DNA of 64,000 nt from GCA-2731375 sp964344935 (lineage in GTDB: Bacteria > Pseudomonadota > Alphaproteobacteria > GCA-2731375): positions 62,001-126,000 of the forward strand of contig CAYFPL010000001.1 of the NCBI GenBank assembly GCA_964344935.1, written 5' to 3'. Both the position numbers and the translations under genes were made by a program. Below are positions 34,897 to 43,243 of this stretch, piece after piece. A model generated the notes under the pieces. The model searched no databases. It worked only from the letters and a program-made list of their open reading frames with translations, and was not told the DNA's origin. The first letter of the stretch is position 1; every line of letters begins with the position of its first letter.

Positions 34897-35667
34897 ATGG
34901 GCGACATCAGCGACTACTACAGCCCGACAGGCGCGGGCTTGATCGAAAGGTTCTACAGCCCCGATTACCTTTCAATCGGTGGCAAGGAGTCCACCGAGAT
35001 TTTGGCCAGGGACGCCGAGATTACCACCGCATCGATTGTCCTTGATGTGGGCAGCGGCCTCGGCGGACCTGCCCTGCATTTGGCCAAGGCATTCGGCTGC
35101 CGGGTTACGGGCCTGGATATCGTCGAAAGCAATGTGCGGATAGCGGCTGAAAGGGCGCGATCCCGATCCCTTGATCATCTGGCTTCTTTCCGCGTCGGGG
35201 ATGGGACCGCCATGCCGTTCGAAGACGGCCGGTTTGACGTGGTGATGAGCCAGGACGCCTGGACCCATGTGGCAGACAGGGACAAATTGATCGGCGAATG
35301 CCGGCGAGTCCTGCGGCCCGACGGCATTATCGCGTTTACCGACTGGCTGCAGACCGGCGACTTGAGCGACGACCGAGGCGCGGAAACCCTGGATGCTATG
35401 GCCGCGACCAAGCTCGCAACTGCGGATCTTTATTGCTGCCTATTGCAAAAACATGGCTTTCGCATTCTGAAACAGGAGGACCTCGGCATGGTCTTCCTCG
35501 GCCACTATGACGACATTCTGGAGCGCATCGACGGCTTGGAAGCGGAAATATCGGGGCAGTTCAGCCCCAGACTCTTTGCCATTGTGCGCGCCAAGAACAA
35601 GCTGATCCGCGATGCCTTCGCGCATCGCATTTTGGGCGGCGCTCGGTTGATCGCAAGAAAGACTTAG
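34897..35667 (+). CDS. SAM-dependent methyltransferase
   Basis: A 256-residue class I methyltransferase. Motif I is VLDVGSGLGGPALHLA, followed by VTGLDIVESNV, GDGTAMPFEDGRFDVVMSQD and VLRPDGIIAFTDW. The N terminus (YYSPTGAGLIERFYSPDYLS) and the motif set resemble the glycine-sarcosine/phosphoethanolamine or UbiE-like methyltransferases that act on small molecules. The ATG at 34897 gives the family-like start and follows the regulator by 5 bases, so both are probably one unit. Its substrate might be linked to the Rieske protein across the divergent promoter (inference). Confidence 0.82.
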   Translation: MGDISDYYSPTGAGLIERFYSPDYLSIGGKESTEILARDAEITTASIVLDVGSGLGGPALHLAKAFGCRVTGLDIVESNVRIAAERARSRSLDHLASFRVGDGTAMPFEDGRFDVVMSQDAWTHVADRDKLIGECRRVLRPDGIIAFTDWLQTGDLSDDRGAETLDAMAATKLATADLYCCLLQKHGFRILKQEDLGMVFLGHYDDILERIDGLEAEISGQFSPRLFAIVRAKNKLIRDAFAHRILGGARLIARKT

Positions 35668-35744
35668 AGCATATCTGGATCAATGCGGATGCCGGCCGAA
35701 TTAGCTATGCTGAAGTCTGAGTTTTGGTTTTCGGAGTTTGTCGT

Positions 35745-36674
35745 ATGACTGTGCAGGAATCCGGCTTCGCATTTGCTTCGGCCCAGGATATCCCCGTTCC
35801 CTACATCGACCGTAGCCGCAGCTACTATCTCGCAATGGGCTATCCGAAGCCCTATGTCTGGGCTCATATGGCCGAGGTGCCGTTCGCGCCTTTGGAAAAA
35901 CCGTTGAATCAATGCAGCATCAGCGTCATCACCACGGCCTCGCCGATCGAGGAGGACAGAGGCGACCAGGGGCCGGGCGCACGGATGAACCCTGCCGCCA
36001 TGCGCACGGAGGTCTATTCGGAACCGGCCCATGAACCGCCGGCCTTGGGCATTTCCCATTTGCATTATGACCGAGCCCATACCGACGGCAGTGATCGGGG
36101 CGCCCTGGTGCCCCTGCGGGCCCTGGCAGACGCAGCGGAGGCGGGGCGGATCGGGAGCCTGTCGCCTCGCTTTCACGGCGTGCCGACGCGCTACAGTCAC
36201 CGCCTTAGCCTGAAAAAGGACGCACCGGAGTTGTTGCGAAGGTTGCGGGAGGACGGCAGCGACCTTGTCCTCTTGCCGGCCATCTGACCGGTCTGCCATC
36301 AAACCGTGAGTTTGATCGCAAATTATCTCGAAGCCAACGGCATCCCCACCGTGGTCATGGGCTGCGCCAAGGACATCGTGGAATATTGCGGCGTGCCGCG
36401 GTTCCTGTTCCTGGATTTCCCCCTGGGCTGCCCGGCGGGCCGACCCCACGATCCAGACAGCCAGCAGGCTGCCCTGGAACTGGCCCTGCGCCTGTTCGAG
36501 ACTGCGCCCTGCTCCCGCACCACCGTACAATTCCCCGAACGCTGGAACGATGACGCAGGTTGGAAACGGGATTTTTTCAATGTCGAGATCCTCTCGGAAG
36601 AAGAGTTGGCGGAAGTCCGACGGGAAGAACTCTCCTGGCGCAAACCGCCGCCAAAGGTCGGTGAACGAGCGTGA
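35745..36674 (+). CDS. GrdB/PrdB-family selenoprotein (in-frame UGA read as selenocysteine)
   Basis: Read through TGA at 36285-36287, one open frame gives 309 residues with selenocysteine at 181. The flanks join smoothly: GSDLVLLPAI-U-PVCHQTVSLIANYLEANG, a UxxC redox motif (Sec181, Cys184). The sequence matches the glycine/betaine/sarcosine/D-proline reductase selenoprotein B family, including DIVEYCGVPRFLFLDFPLGCP and GRPHD. A SECIS-like hairpin starts 6 bases after the TGA. Start ATG 35745 has GGAG 8 bases upstream. A normal gene caller ends the gene at 36287 and makes a second gene from an internal GTG at 36306. Anaerobic reductases of this family use a Sec pair; the role here in a presumably aerobic bacterium is open. 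It overlaps the GST gene by four bases. No sel genes are in the window. Confidence 0.87.
36294..36320 (+). promoter_or_regulatory. SECIS-like hairpin
   Basis: The arms ATCAAAC (36298-36304) and GTTTGAT (36310-36316) form a perfect 7-base stem; beyond a C-C mismatch, TGC (36294-36296) pairs with GCA (36318-36320). The apical loop CGTGA (36305-36309) has a G in its second position and starts 17 bases after the UGA. These features satisfy the usual rules for bacterial SECIS elements that recruit SelB with Sec-tRNA. Confidence 0.75.
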
Positions 36675-37297
36675 TCCTGTATGTCACCCTGACCTCCCCT
36701 TACGCGCGGCTGGCCCGGGCCGTAATCATCGAGAAAGGCTTGCAGGACCGGGTGGCGGTGACCCCGATCCAGACCAGAACGCCCGACAGCCCCCTCTACC
36801 CCATCAATCCGTCAGGCCGGGTGCCGACCCTGGTGACGGACGATGGAACGGTGTTCGAAGACTCCCCCCTCATCTGCGCTTTTCTGGATCATCTGGACGG
36901 CGAACCGATCTTCGACATTCCCCCTGACGAACACCGCTGGGAGGCCATGCGCCTGGAGGCCAAGGTGCGCAGCATGCTGGACGGCATCGCCGTCTGGGGC
37001 CGGGAGCTTTACCGGCCGGATAGCGAGCGCTCCCCCACCATCATCGCCCACGAGACGGCACGGGCACACCGCATGGCCGCGGCCTTGGACGCCGACGTCG
37101 CCGCCGGACGTTTCGACGGGCCGCTTTCCATCGCGCAGCTTTTGCTCGCTTGCACCCTGCATACCCGCGAGGAACGCCTTCCCGATTTCCAATGGCGACA
37201 AGGCAACGACGCCCTGAGCCGATGGGTCGACGAGTTCAGCCAGCGGCCTTCGATCCAGGAGACCATTCCCCCGCCCCATCCATCAGAGCGCGCTTAA
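36671..37297 (+). CDS. glutathione S-transferase family protein
   Basis: A 208-residue GST. The thioredoxin-like N domain begins ILYVTLTSPYARLARAVIIEKGL, with the cis-Pro segment GRVPTLVTDDG and the glutathione gamma-glutamyl contact EDSPLICAFLD. The usual Ser/Cys near the first helix is Ser9 here. The start is GTG at 36671 overlapping the stop of the selenoprotein (gTGA), so both proteins are made together and may share a thiol/selenol substrate or electron path (inference). Confidence 0.87.
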   Translation: MILYVTLTSPYARLARAVIIEKGLQDRVAVTPIQTRTPDSPLYPINPSGRVPTLVTDDGTVFEDSPLICAFLDHLDGEPIFDIPPDEHRWEAMRLEAKVRSMLDGIAVWGRELYRPDSERSPTIIAHETARAHRMAAALDADVAAGRFDGPLSIAQLLLACTLHTREERLPDFQWRQGNDALSRWVDEFSQRPSIQETIPPPHPSERA

Positions 37298-37301
37298 AGA
37301 T

Positions 37302-37940
37302 CTATTGATCGGCCACGGCCAAGCGTAAGCCCAGCGCAACCAGGGCCGTGCCCATCACCCCTTCGAACCAACGGCGGACCGCCGGCCGGCGCAGGCCTTG
37401 GCCGAAAGCCTCCAGGGCGAAGGCGTAAAGGGTTAGCCAAACGAAGGTCATAAGGCAGAACGACAAACCCAGACTGATCAGGACGGTGAAGGCCCCTTCC
37501 CCCTGGGGCGCGAATTGCGGCAGCAGGCTGGCGAAAAAGATCGCCATCTTGGGATTGCCCAGGTTGCTCAGAACACCTTGCAGTAGCGCGGACGACTTGG
37601 ACAAGCCTGGCACACCTCCAAGGGTGGCATCCTGGCCGACGGGTGCCGTTCGCCGGAAGGCAAAATAGACCGATTGCCCACCCAGGAAGATCAGGTAACA
37701 GGCGCCGGCGAATTTGACCGCGGCGAAGACGGGTTCGGAGGCGACCAGGAAGGCCACCACACCTATGGCGCTGGCCAAGGCCCAGGCCGCCTGACCCAAA
37801 GACACACCCAGCGCCGTGGCGATACCGCCAACGCGGCGCCCGGCGAAAGTGTTGCGGATGGTCAGTGCGGTATCCTGGCCCGGGGTCATGATGACCACGG
37901 CCGAAATGGCCACGAAGGCCCAGATGGACTCCGCTGTCAT
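37302..37940 (-). CDS. LysE/RhtB family amino-acid exporter
   Basis: A 212-residue inner-membrane exporter with six hydrophobic segments. It starts with the family pattern IWAFVAISAVVIMTPGQDTA and GRRVGGIATALGVSLGQ and has NLGNPKMAIFFASLLPQF in the middle. These proteins expel amino acids or analogues. It is the last gene of a seven-gene minus-strand run, 10 bases after the D-aminoacylase-like gene, so relief from excess amino acid or a side product is plausible. Confidence 0.9.
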   Translation of the reverse strand: MTAESIWAFVAISAVVIMTPGQDTALTIRNTFAGRRVGGIATALGVSLGQAAWALASAIGVVAFLVASEPVFAAVKFAGACYLIFLGGQSVYFAFRRTAPVGQDATLGGVPGLSKSSALLQGVLSNLGNPKMAIFFASLLPQFAPQGEGAFTVLISLGLSFCLMTFVWLTLYAFALEAFGQGLRRPAVRRWFEGVMGTALVALGLRLAVADQ

Positions 37941-37950
37941 AGCCAGCCCA

Positions 37951-39678
37951 TTAGGCTGCCTGCGGACCTCGTATCAGCTTGCCCGGCATGGCGCCCGTGG
38001 CTTCGCCGTCGCGATAGGTGACCTGACCGCAATTGACGGTGGCGACATAGCCTTCCACTTCCTGCACCAGGCGCTGGCCCTTGGCAGGCAGGTCGTTCAC
38101 CATGTGCGGTGGCGCGATGCGCAAACGCTCCAGATCGATGACATTGATATCCGCCTTCAGCCCTTCTGCAAGCAGGCCCCTGTCCGCCAGACCATAACTG
38201 AGGGCAGTATCCCGGCTTTGATATTTCACGGCCTGTTCCAGGCCCAATCGCGGGCCCCTCACGCGGTCACGCACCCAATGAGCCAGCATGTAGCTGGGCA
38301 TGGAGGCATCGCAGATCAGGCCGCAATGGGCACCGCCGTCCGAAAGGCTGAGTATGGTGTCCTCGCTCTCCAGCATCTCGCGCAAAGCCTCGAAGTTGCC
38401 GTCGGTGTAGCTGACCAGGGGATAGTAAAGCAGATCCTTCCCCCCGCGGCCCAACAGATGATCCAGGCAGACCTCGTTGGCCGGCTTGCCCATGCGCTGG
38501 GCGATGGCGGCGATGGACTTGTCTTGGGTGGGTTCATAGTCGGGCGGGTCGCCCAGTGGGAACATCTTGTCGAACGAGGTCGCCACGGTGGGATTGAAGG
38601 TGCCGGTGAAGGTGGTTTCCTCCGCCAAAATGGCGGCGCGGTTGCCTGGATCGTTCAAGGCCGCCACCCGTTCGGCCAAAGGCAATTTCGAGACCCGCAT
38701 ATAGGTGGGATGCGCCATGAAGGGGTGCAGGGAGCTTTGCAGGCCCAACAGCAGCCCCGCCGGCCGGCCGGCCACCAGGGCACGCACATCGGCGCCGCCG
38801 CCGCGGGCGGCCCGGGTTAGTTTCAGAATATCACGCCACTCATTGGGGTTACGGTCGGCCTGGCCCAGGATGAAGGTGACCAGCAGACCCGTCTCCCGGG
38901 CCAATTCAACCATCCAATCCATGTCCTCACCGAAGCGGCCGCCCATGCCGCCCAGGCCGAAATCCGTTGCCAGTTCGAAAACACCATGGCCGGCTCGCTT
39001 CATGCCCCGGCCTATGGCCAATAGTTCGTCGGCACCTGCAAATGTGCCAGGTACCGGCACGCCGTCGATGGATCGGTGTAGCATTGTCCGCGAGGTGGAG
39101 AAGCCCAAAGCGCCCGCCCTCAAGCCTTCCTCGACGATTTCCGCCATGGCGGCCATGTCATCAGCCTCGGCCGGCTGGTTGTTGGCGCCGGGTTCGCCCA
39201 TGACATAGGCGCGGATGGCGCCGTGGGGCACCTGAGCACCCACATCGATGGAACGCGACATGACATCCAGGGCATCCAGGTATTCAGGGAAACTTTCCCA
39301 GGACCATTCGATGCCTTCCGCAAGGGCCGAACCGGGGATATCTTCCACGCCCTCCATGAGGCCGATCAGCCAGTCGTGGCGGTCCGGTGCCGCCGGGGCA
39401 AAGCCGACGCCGCAATTGCCCATGATCGCCGTGGTCACCCCGTGCCAGCCGGACGGACTGAGATGGGGATCCCAAGTGACCTGGCCGTCGTAATGTGTGT
39501 GGATATCGACCCAGCCCGGCGTCACGATGGCACCGTTTGCGTCCAGTTCCTCACGCGCCTGGCCCGCCTTGCCGCCCACCTGGCCGATGCGACCGCCGTC
39601 AATGGCGATATCACCGGTGGATTTCTCCGCGCCCGAGCCGTCGACGATGGTACCGCCGCGAATAACCAGATCATGCAT
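37951..39678 (-). CDS. N-acyl-D-amino-acid deacylase-like amidohydrolase
   Basis: A 575-residue amidohydrolase-superfamily protein of the D-aminoacylase type. The metal motif is DIHTHYDGQ (about residues 58-66), preceded by the beta-sandwich GTIVDGSGAEKSTGDIAI. GNCGVGFAPA and the C-terminal SLSDGGAHCG (catalytic Asp) are hallmarks. The family cleaves N-acyl-D-amino acids, though many homologues act on other N-acyl or cyclic amides. The D-amino-acid type aminotransferase gene lies 14 bases upstream in the same run, supporting a substrate with a D-amino acid. Confidence 0.88.
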   Translation of the reverse strand: MHDLVIRGGTIVDGSGAEKSTGDIAIDGGRIGQVGGKAGQAREELDANGAIVTPGWVDIHTHYDGQVTWDPHLSPSGWHGVTTAIMGNCGVGFAPAAPDRHDWLIGLMEGVEDIPGSALAEGIEWSWESFPEYLDALDVMSRSIDVGAQVPHGAIRAYVMGEPGANNQPAEADDMAAMAEIVEEGLRAGALGFSTSRTMLHRSIDGVPVPGTFAGADELLAIGRGMKRAGHGVFELATDFGLGGMGGRFGEDMDWMVELARETGLLVTFILGQADRNPNEWRDILKLTRAARGGGADVRALVAGRPAGLLLGLQSSLHPFMAHPTYMRVSKLPLAERVAALNDPGNRAAILAEETTFTGTFNPTVATSFDKMFPLGDPPDYEPTQDKSIAAIAQRMGKPANEVCLDHLLGRGGKDLLYYPLVSYTDGNFEALREMLESEDTILSLSDGGAHCGLICDASMPSYMLAHWVRDRVRGPRLGLEQAVKYQSRDTALSYGLADRGLLAEGLKADINVIDLERLRIAPPHMVNDLPAKGQRLVQEVEGYVATVNCGQVTYRDGEATGAMPGKLIRGPQAA

Positions 39679-39692
39679 GTCGCGTTCCCCTG

Positions 39693-40616
39693 CTAGTTCA
39701 AGTGGCTCAGATACTGGGCCACATAGTCTGTCCCCACTTCTTCCCTGTAGGCCTCCATAATCCGGGCGGTAACCGGCCCCGGCACCTGGCCGTCGCCAAC
39801 CGGTTTGCCGTTAAAATGCCCCATGGGACAGAGGCAAAGGGACGTAGAGGTAATAAAAGCCTCGTCCGCGGTGGCAGCATCGTAGGGTGCCAAATCGTCC
39901 TCGGTAATTTCGATGCCTAGATCCCGGCACAACCCCATGGTGACGGCGCGACTGACCCCGGCCAGGACATACTGCGCCTTGGGCGTACGCACTTTGCCGT
40001 CATGGACCAGAAAGATGTTGCTGCCGCTGCCCTCGGTCAGGAAACCACGGGTGTCCAGCAGAACGGGCCAGGCCTCGGGCGAAGTGTCCTGGGTTTCCAG
40101 GCCGGCAACGATCAGGTTTAGGTAGTTATGGGTCTTGGCGGCGGGGTTCAGGGACTCCGGCGGCGTACGCCGGGTGGAGGGCACCACCACGTCGATGCCG
40201 TCGCGGAACAGTCTTGCCCGCTTGGCAAGCGGCAGCGGCACACAGGTGACGATCACCGTCGGCTGGGCACCGTCCGGCCCGTCGGGATAGTTAGGCCCGC
40301 GGGTGACCCGCTGGAAGACCCAATAATCCTCGTTCGGACCCAACAGGTGGGCGTTGCGCTCCACCACCTGTTCGGAAATGGCGCAGAACTCGTCAACACT
40401 CAGGCCCGGATCAATCTGTACATAGCGGAGCGAACGCATCAGCCGTTCGATATGTTCCCGCAGGCGATAGATCTTGCCGCCAAAGGTGCGCGCGGTGTCG
40501 AATACCGCATCGCCATAGATGAAGCCGCGGTCGGAAATGGGAACGACGGCGCGGGACTCCGGCACATATTCACCGTTCAGATAGACCACACGTTCGTTGG
40601 ATAGATTGTCGTTCAT
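39693..40616 (-). CDS. class IV aminotransferase (D-amino acid aminotransferase-like)
   Basis: A 307-residue fold-type IV PLP aminotransferase. The PLP lysine is Lys161 in LNPAAKTHNYLNLI. PISDRGFIYGDAVFDTAR at the N terminus is typical of the D-amino acid/branched-chain group; EGSGSNIFLV binds the cofactor phosphate. The ATG at 40614-40616 overlaps the stop of the Fe-S protein gene by four bases and matches the family start; a longer reading into that gene is not credible. It could deaminate the D-amino acid freed by the deacylase. Confidence 0.88.
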   Translation of the reverse strand: MNDNLSNERVVYLNGEYVPESRAVVPISDRGFIYGDAVFDTARTFGGKIYRLREHIERLMRSLRYVQIDPGLSVDEFCAISEQVVERNAHLLGPNEDYWVFQRVTRGPNYPDGPDGAQPTVIVTCVPLPLAKRARLFRDGIDVVVPSTRRTPPESLNPAAKTHNYLNLIVAGLETQDTSPEAWPVLLDTRGFLTEGSGSNIFLVHDGKVRTPKAQYVLAGVSRAVTMGLCRDLGIEITEDDLAPYDAATADEAFITSTSLCLCPMGHFNGKPVGDGQVPGPVTARIMEAYREEVGTDYVAQYLSHLN

Positions 40617-41935
40617 TCCGCCGCCTCCCTGCCGCAGGCAAATTCCTCCAATCCGCCCTTGAACTCCGTCTGGGCGAAGATGTCCGGCAACAGACCTTTC
40701 AGCCAGTCCCGCTCCATATGGACGCCATTGGCCTTGAGATAGATTTCGCCTTCGTCCAACACCATGTCCCAATCGTCCGCCAGGCGGTAACGCTTGTTGC
40801 GGTCCTCGTGCGGCGTCTGGCCCAGGGCGTGGACCAGAATATCGGTCCAGTTCATGACCTCGAAACCGTGTTCCTTTTGCAGGCCGGCCAGTTGACCGTG
40901 ACAGCCGTGATAGAGGGAGACGAGGACGTCCACATCATCGCCACTGGCCCGGTCCAGGGTCTCCTGGCGCGCCACCGCCTTCAGGCCCGGTGATCTGTCG
41001 GCGCCGGAACCGCCGCAGGTGTAACCGGGCTCCGCCACCGTATCCACCAATGTCAGACCCGGAACGGCGGCAAGGAGTTGCGCCACATTGCGGCCCACCT
41101 TGTCCATGCCGTCATGGGTATGCAGCAATACGCGTTTTTCGAACGGCTGGACGAATTTGGCCGTCAGCCCATTGGCCCGCTCGATCAGGTAATTGGTGAC
41201 ATGATCGAAATCGAAACTGGCCTTGCGGAAACCTGACATGGTCTCGCCCAAGTGCAGGACGCAGGAGGGACACCAACTGAGAACATCCTTGGGCTCAAAT
41301 CCGGCGAAGCGGTTGATGGTGCCATCCACCACCCTCTCGGCCGAACCCTGATTGCCCTCCCACTTGGACTGGATGATGCCGCAGCAGGCGCCGGGGCCGC
41401 CGACCACCTCGTAGTCGACCTCCAATACATCCAACAGCGCCATAGCGTTGAACAGCAAATGCGGCGTACGGATCGGGTTGCAGCCGGTGTAGAAGACCAC
41501 ATCCGCCGGACGGGCACGGGGGTTGCGCAGCAGACGGTCGAATTCGGGGGGCGCCAATTGCATGGCGGCCATGATACGGATCGACCGGGCCATCTTGCGG
41601 AACAGTTGCGGCGTTGGGCTGTCTTCCTCCGCCTCCACCGTATTGGCCAGCATCAGCATGCGCCGCGGGTTGATGGCCTCCGGACAGGCCGGAATGCAGA
41701 TACCGCAGCCGTTGCATTGATGGGACCAGTCCTTGGCCGCATCGTCCAGCGGCCTGCCATCGCGCAGCAAGCCCAGAATGCCTTTCATGACGGCCGTTTC
41801 GTCCCCCGCCTGGATCGCCGTGTGGGGCGTGACGGGGCAAACCTCGACGCACTTGCCGCAGGTGGTGCAATCCGTAACCAGAGCCTGACGCTCCTGGTGG
41901 AGGAAATCGTCCAATGACTGTCTTGCTGTCGCCAT
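40613..41935 (-). CDS. CCG-domain iron-sulfur protein (heterodisulfide reductase/GlcF-like)
   Basis: A 440-residue protein with two 4Fe-4S motifs near the N terminus, CTTCGKCVEVCP (about 23-34) and CNGCGICIPACP (about 74-85), followed by two CCG-type cysteine domains (GACCGIIQSKWE with CPSC; CGGSG with YHGCHG). Such proteins pass electrons from dehydrogenases such as glycolate or lactate oxidase to the quinone pool or a disulfide. No flavin partner subunit is adjacent. It overlaps the aminotransferase gene and so is tightly coupled to it, an unusual pairing. Confidence 0.87.
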   Translation of the reverse strand: MATARQSLDDFLHQERQALVTDCTTCGKCVEVCPVTPHTAIQAGDETAVMKGILGLLRDGRPLDDAAKDWSHQCNGCGICIPACPEAINPRRMLMLANTVEAEEDSPTPQLFRKMARSIRIMAAMQLAPPEFDRLLRNPRARPADVVFYTGCNPIRTPHLLFNAMALLDVLEVDYEVVGGPGACCGIIQSKWEGNQGSAERVVDGTINRFAGFEPKDVLSWCPSCVLHLGETMSGFRKASFDFDHVTNYLIERANGLTAKFVQPFEKRVLLHTHDGMDKVGRNVAQLLAAVPGLTLVDTVAEPGYTCGGSGADRSPGLKAVARQETLDRASGDDVDVLVSLYHGCHGQLAGLQKEHGFEVMNWTDILVHALGQTPHEDRNKRYRLADDWDMVLDEGEIYLKANGVHMERDWLKGLLPDIFAQTEFKGGLEEFACGREAAE

Positions 41936-41965
41936 GAGGCATCATTTCCCGGCCCGACCGGCAGG

Positions 41966-42355
41966 TCAAGCGTGCCGGGCCTTTCCCTTTTTGCCAGAGC
42001 CCGTTTTGGCAGTGGTCTTAGCGACATCCGCGCGCATGGCCGCCTCCGCCGCTCGCCGGGCCCAGACCAGGAATTCGTCCTCGTTGTCGAGCACATCCAC
42101 CGGCACGGTCCAGTAACTGTTCAGGCCGCGTTTCTTGCCCTGACGCATATAGCTGAAGGGCTCCATCCCTTCCGCCTCGAAATCCGGCCGGTTCTCCTCA
42201 TCGACCTTGAAGTGGAGGATATCCCTGACAATCAGGGCGAACATCAGGCCCCGATAGAACACACCTAAGCCACCGAACATACGCCTTGTCGTGACATGGC
42301 CGAGGGGCTCGACCAGATCCTCAATAAAGGCGCGGTATTCCGGCGTGACGGGCAT
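41966..42355 (-). CDS. TfoX N-terminal domain protein
   Basis: A 129-residue protein with a TfoX N-terminal domain: VEPLGHVTTRRMFGGLGVFYRGLMFALI and a later FSYMRQGKKRGLNSYWTVP. It lacks the C-terminal domain of the full competence regulator TfoX, as do many alphaproteobacterial forms of unknown role. The tail is Lys-rich (KTTAKTGSGKKGKARHA). The ATG at 42353-42355 lies two bases after the nitrilase stop; longer readings into that gene are spurious. Confidence 0.85.
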   Translation of the reverse strand: MPVTPEYRAFIEDLVEPLGHVTTRRMFGGLGVFYRGLMFALIVRDILHFKVDEENRPDFEAEGMEPFSYMRQGKKRGLNSYWTVPVDVLDNEDEFLVWARRAAEAAMRADVAKTTAKTGSGKKGKARHA

Positions 42356-42357
42356 AT

Positions 42358-43227
42358 CTATTTGTACAACGGCACGTCTTCCTTGGGCTTGCCGATGTGG
42401 GTGTACATATCCGGGCGGCGCTGATCCATCAGGGGATAGCGCCGTTTGACCTCGTTGGCGAAGTTCAGGTCGATCTCGGTGGTGATGATACCCTCTTCGT
42501 CGGACGCCGTCGCCACCACCGTGCCCCAGGGATCGATCACCATCGAACGGCCGACGAAGGCGATACCCGACTGCGGCTCCACCCCATATTGGCCGGAGGC
42601 GACGACCCAGCACTGGTTCTCCGTCGCCCGGGCACGCAGGAAGAACTCCCAATGATCGAAGCGGGGACTGAGGAAGGCAGAGGCGCAGACGATGACTTCC
42701 GCGCCCTTCAGGGCCAGTTCCCGATAGACTTCAGGGAAGCGCAGATCGGAACAGACCGAAACGCCAACCTTGGCCGGGTTGGTCTCAAACACAGGCAGTT
42801 CCGTCCCCGCCTCCACATGATCGGATTCTTTCAGGCCGGGCGGGATATCATCCCGATCCGGTGCATCGAACAGATGCGTCTTCCAGTATTTGCCGACGAT
42901 GACACCGTCGGGGCCGATCAGTGGCGACGAATTGTAATAGTGGTTGCCGTCCTGCTCGTACATGGAGCCGACAATATACATGCCGTATTCCTTGGCCTTG
43001 TCGGCCAGAAGATCGGTGGTGGGGCCCGGGATGGGTTCGGCCAGCTCCACATAAGCTTCGTCCGTGGAAAAGCCCAGGCCGGTCCAGACCTCCGGCAGGA
43101 CCACAAGTTCCGAACCGCGCCGGCCGGCGATATCGAGGAAACCCAGCATCTTTTCCACCGTTTCGCCCTTGGCGCCATCGTTGGAGGTGATCTGGATGGC
43201 GGAGACGGTCATGGGTCGCGCGGTCAT
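42358..43227 (-). CDS. carbon-nitrogen hydrolase (nitrilase superfamily)
   Basis: A 289-residue nitrilase-superfamily amidase. The Glu-Lys-Cys triad is Glu46 (LPEVW), Lys116 (KYWKTHLF) and Cys159 (VCSDLRFPE). It hydrolyses a linear amide, N-carbamoyl compound or nitrile. The closest family types by feel are N-carbamoylputrescine/omega-amidase-like enzymes. Second gene of the seven-gene run, 16 bases after the TPP enzyme. Confidence 0.88.
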   Translation of the reverse strand: MTARPMTVSAIQITSNDGAKGETVEKMLGFLDIAGRRGSELVVLPEVWTGLGFSTDEAYVELAEPIPGPTTDLLADKAKEYGMYIVGSMYEQDGNHYYNSSPLIGPDGVIVGKYWKTHLFDAPDRDDIPPGLKESDHVEAGTELPVFETNPAKVGVSVCSDLRFPEVYRELALKGAEVIVCASAFLSPRFDHWEFFLRARATENQCWVVASGQYGVEPQSGIAFVGRSMVIDPWGTVVATASDEEGIITTEIDLNFANEVKRRYPLMDQRRPDMYTHIGKPKEDVPLYK

Positions 43228-43243
43228 GATGTGATCCTTTGCT

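Noticed and set aside
35664..36530. Long 288-codon open frame on the minus strand opposite the selenoprotein
   Set aside because: Composition (many Gly, Arg, Gln, His) is that of an antisense shadow, and the plus strand shows clear family similarity.
36306..36674. Separate gene starting at an internal GTG after the UGA
   Set aside because: It is the C-terminal part of the selenoprotein in the same frame, has no ribosome binding site of its own and starts in mid-domain.
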